From Arthrobacter citreus (lineage in GTDB: Bacteria; Actinomycetota; Actinomycetes; Actinomycetales; Micrococcaceae), in NCBI RefSeq assembly GCF_038405225.1, contig NZ_CP151657.1, forward strand, positions 1,612,001-1,676,000: 64,000 nucleotides of DNA. Direction: 5' to 3'. Below the pieces are notes generated by a model. The model had not been told where the DNA came from, did no database searches, and saw only the letters and a list, made by a program, of their open reading frames with translations. Made by a program: the position numbers and the translations under genes. The number at the start of each line of letters is the position of its first letter. The stretch's first letter is position 1. This document shows positions 62,522 to 64,000 of this stretch, piece by piece.

Positions 62522-63166
62522 ATGCGATTTGTAGAACCCTCCCGTGAAGTCCTGGCCGAAACGTTGCTTGCGGCCGGTCCTCAAGCACCCACTTTGTGCG
62601 AAGGCTGGCTCACCAAGGACCTGGCCGCGCACCTCTATTTGCGGGAGCACCGCCCGGCCGCGGCCCTCGGATTTTTCCTGAAGCCGTTCGCGGCCAAGAC
62701 CGGCAAGGCCATGGAAGAGACCGCCGCCAAGGCGTCCACCGTTGAGGGCTACAACAAGCTTGTCCGTGCCTTCCGCGCCGGCCCTCCGCGCCTGTCCCCC
62801 ATGCACCTGAAAGCCGTGGACAACAGCGCCAACCTCGTGGAGTACTTCATCCACACCGAAGACGTGCGCCGCGCCGGTGACCGCTGGGCTCCGCGCGCCC
62901 TGGATTCCGATTACTCCGACGCCCTGTGGGCCGACCTGATCAAGCGTGCCGCCCTCCTGTACCGCGGCGTGGATCTGGGCATCGTCCTGGTCCGGCCCGA
63001 CGGTCCCCGCCATGTGGCCAAGCGCGCTCCGGTGTCAGTGGCCATCATTGGCGAGCCGGGTGAGCTGCTGATGCACGCGCACGGCCGCACCAAGCAGGCC
63101 CTGGTGATGTTCGAGGGCCAGCCGGACGCCGTCGCGCTTCTGGAAAGCGCGGACATCGGGCTCTAG
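62522..63166 (+). CDS. TIGR03085-family metal-binding protein (DinB/MDMPI-like)
   Basis: A 214-residue protein. The N-terminal part has the DinB/maleylpyruvate-isomerase-like pattern: PTLCEGWLTKDLAAHLYLRE with a likely metal histidine, then YFIHTEDVRRA with the second histidine, which together would bind a divalent metal. The role of the TIGR03085 family is unknown. The ATG at 62522 (MRFVEPS) lacks a clear ribosome-binding site; the transcript may be leaderless. It is divergent from hisI. Confidence 0.82.
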   Translation: MRFVEPSREVLAETLLAAGPQAPTLCEGWLTKDLAAHLYLREHRPAAALGFFLKPFAAKTGKAMEETAAKASTVEGYNKLVRAFRAGPPRLSPMHLKAVDNSANLVEYFIHTEDVRRAGDRWAPRALDSDYSDALWADLIKRAALLYRGVDLGIVLVRPDGPRHVAKRAPVSVAIIGEPGELLMHAHGRTKQALVMFEGQPDAVALLESADIGL

Positions 63167-63187
63167 CGCCCCCTTCCCCTTTGTCCG

Positions 63188-63243
63188 CGAGATGGCAGAA
63201 AGTGCCCTTCTCAGCGCTGGGAAGGGCACTTTCCGCCATCTCG
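63188..63243. repeat. Long stem-loop, 23-bp arms
   Basis: CGAGATGGCAGAAAGTGCCC... (63188-63210) pairs with 63221-63243 over 23 positions with a single A/C mismatch, around a 10-base loop containing AGCGCT. It lies 22 bases after the stop of the TIGR03085 gene and 48 bases before the next ATG. It can act as a terminator (no U-tract) and has the look of a dispersed intergenic repeat. Confidence 0.75.
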
Positions 63244-63291
63244 GCGGGGGCGGGGACATGCCCCGCCCGCCCTTTTAGTGGAGGCACACCT

Positions 63292-63801
63292 ATGGAAAAC
63301 CTGCGTCCTGACCCGTCAGTCATCCGGCTCTTTCCCGGCTGGGCTAATTCTCCGGTGTGGATTCCGGGCGGCCCGGTGGACCTGGAGGATTCACTGCTGA
63401 CCCGCGAGCTAATTGAGGACTTGCTGGCCTGGGAAACCCGTTATTACGACAGCTCCCCGCAGAACTCACACAGTGGAAACACCGGAAGTCATTCCGGAGC
63501 CCAGGGACGGCAACACCTCGCTGACGGAAAGGACCTGGCCAAGCGGCTGGCTGCGGAAGTGGGAGATTCCTTCGCGGTTACTTTTGAATCAGGACTTGAA
63601 GAGCATCATGTGGCCCGGAGCGGCGATTCTGCCACCAACCCCGCCGCGGCGCGCTTTTTCGCCAAGGAGTTTGAGGAAGCGGCGGCTGAGGAGGAACGAC
63701 TTCGAGCCGCGGGACCGCTGCACGCCTACGCACCCCTTTCGGGTAAGACCTTCGGCCCGCCTGTTCCGGGCTCCGGGCCTCAGGAGCCTGACCAGCCCTG
63801 A
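63292..63801 (+). CDS. Hypothetical protein
   Basis: A 169-residue soluble, acidic protein without cysteines or membrane segments. The N-terminal half has a compact pattern (RLFPGWANSPVWIPGGPVDL, then TRELIEDLLAWETRYYD); the C-terminal half is helical and charged (AKEFEEAAAEEERLRAAG). GGAGG lies 8 bases before the ATG. The family is not recognised. It converges with the partial gene at the window end. Confidence 0.7.
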   Translation: MENLRPDPSVIRLFPGWANSPVWIPGGPVDLEDSLLTRELIEDLLAWETRYYDSSPQNSHSGNTGSHSGAQGRQHLADGKDLAKRLAAEVGDSFAVTFESGLEEHHVARSGDSATNPAAARFFAKEFEEAAAEEERLRAAGPLHAYAPLSGKTFGPPVPGSGPQEPDQP

Positions 63802-63836
63802 GGAGTTGGCACTCTGGCGGGCGGGAGGGAACCGCC

Positions 63837-64000
63837 TCACGGGCGAAGGATCGCACCGCCGTCGCTGACCAAAGCGGCGGCAACGCCATGCTTTGCAGCC
63901 AGCGAAGTGAAAAGAGGCCTCGCCCTGGACTCTTGACTCCAGGCAAAGGCGCCATAAACCACGCTCGTTCCGATCGAGTAATTAGTCAGCCGGACTTCCA
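63837..64000 (-). CDS. 3' end of an unidentified gene (truncated by the window edge)
   Basis: The minus-strand frame is open from the window end to a TGA at 63839-63837. It encodes 54 residues reading EVRLTNYSIGTSVVYGAFAW ... LAAKHGVAAALVSDGGAILR and P. The pattern of strands and helix is clearly protein-like and the codon use matches the neighbours. I do not recognise the family from this fragment. Confidence 0.6.
   Translation of the reverse strand, partial: EVRLTNYSIGTSVVYGAFAWSQESRARPLFTSLAAKHGVAAALVSDGGAILRP

Overview
The window is high-GC actinobacterial DNA. Gene content and order point to the family Micrococcaceae (Arthrobacter and relatives): a trpE - Trp-associated membrane protein - HGxxPAAW protein - trpC - trpB - trpA - lgt run followed by gltB-gltD and pyk, a pdtaR-type ANTAR response regulator beside tRNA-Leu, and SHOCT/PLDc_N and YhgE/SNG1-like membrane proteins. 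This taxonomic call is an inference from family knowledge, not from a search. No rRNA, CRISPR array, insertion sequence, integrase or phage genes were seen.

Layout. 1-6.4 kb: a 5'-truncated SorC-type sugar regulator, a GH36 alpha-galactosidase, an SDR, an AT-richer orphan membrane protein and a BASS-family transporter. 6.8-14 kb: two large YhgE/SNG1-like membrane proteins (one internally duplicated, divergent from a TetR regulator), a thioredoxin-reductase-like flavoprotein divergent from an XRE-cupin regulator, and a zinc-type alcohol dehydrogenase. 14-18.6 kb: a formylglycine-generating-enzyme-like protein without the catalytic cysteines, a small P-loop kinase, small membrane proteins and a degenerate mannose-6-phosphate isomerase. 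18.6-22.3 kb: a plus-strand cluster of DUF1254 protein, SulP transporter (STAS domain split by a frameshift) and GAP-family membrane protein, preceded by a perfect 34-bp palindrome. 22.3-31.3 kb: accessory regulators and transporters (LysR/EamA, TetR/SDR, methyltransferase, APC permease, GNATs, MFS exporter).

31.4-37.8 kb is the most coherent system: a zinc-starvation locus. It contains the zur repressor, an AztABC-type zinc ABC transporter, the periplasmic-type zinc chaperone AztD, a thioredoxin-fold ferredoxin-like protein, a cysteine-free (type B) ribosomal protein L36 of only 40 residues, and a COG0523-family protein that has lost its GTPase motifs. Two related 15-bp Zur-box candidates lie just upstream of the COG0523 gene and of aztD. 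The expected logic is import and chaperoning of zinc combined with replacement of a zinc-containing ribosomal protein, all repressed by Zur.

37.9-48.6 kb: PanE-type ketopantoate reductase, NUDIX hydrolase, 5'-3' exonuclease, a Gfo/Idh/MocA gene remnant with a 113-bp tandem repeat, tRNA-Leu(CAA), pdtaR, a shortened MalT-like LuxR regulator, an alkyl-sulfatase-type metallohydrolase, a SHOCT protein, pyk and a PadR/membrane-protein pair. 48.6-62.4 kb: gltD, gltB, lgt and the trp genes with hisI, all on the minus strand and mostly overlapping or abutting. 62.5-64 kb: a TIGR03085 protein, a long hairpin, a hypothetical protein and the 3' end of a minus-strand gene that runs off the window.
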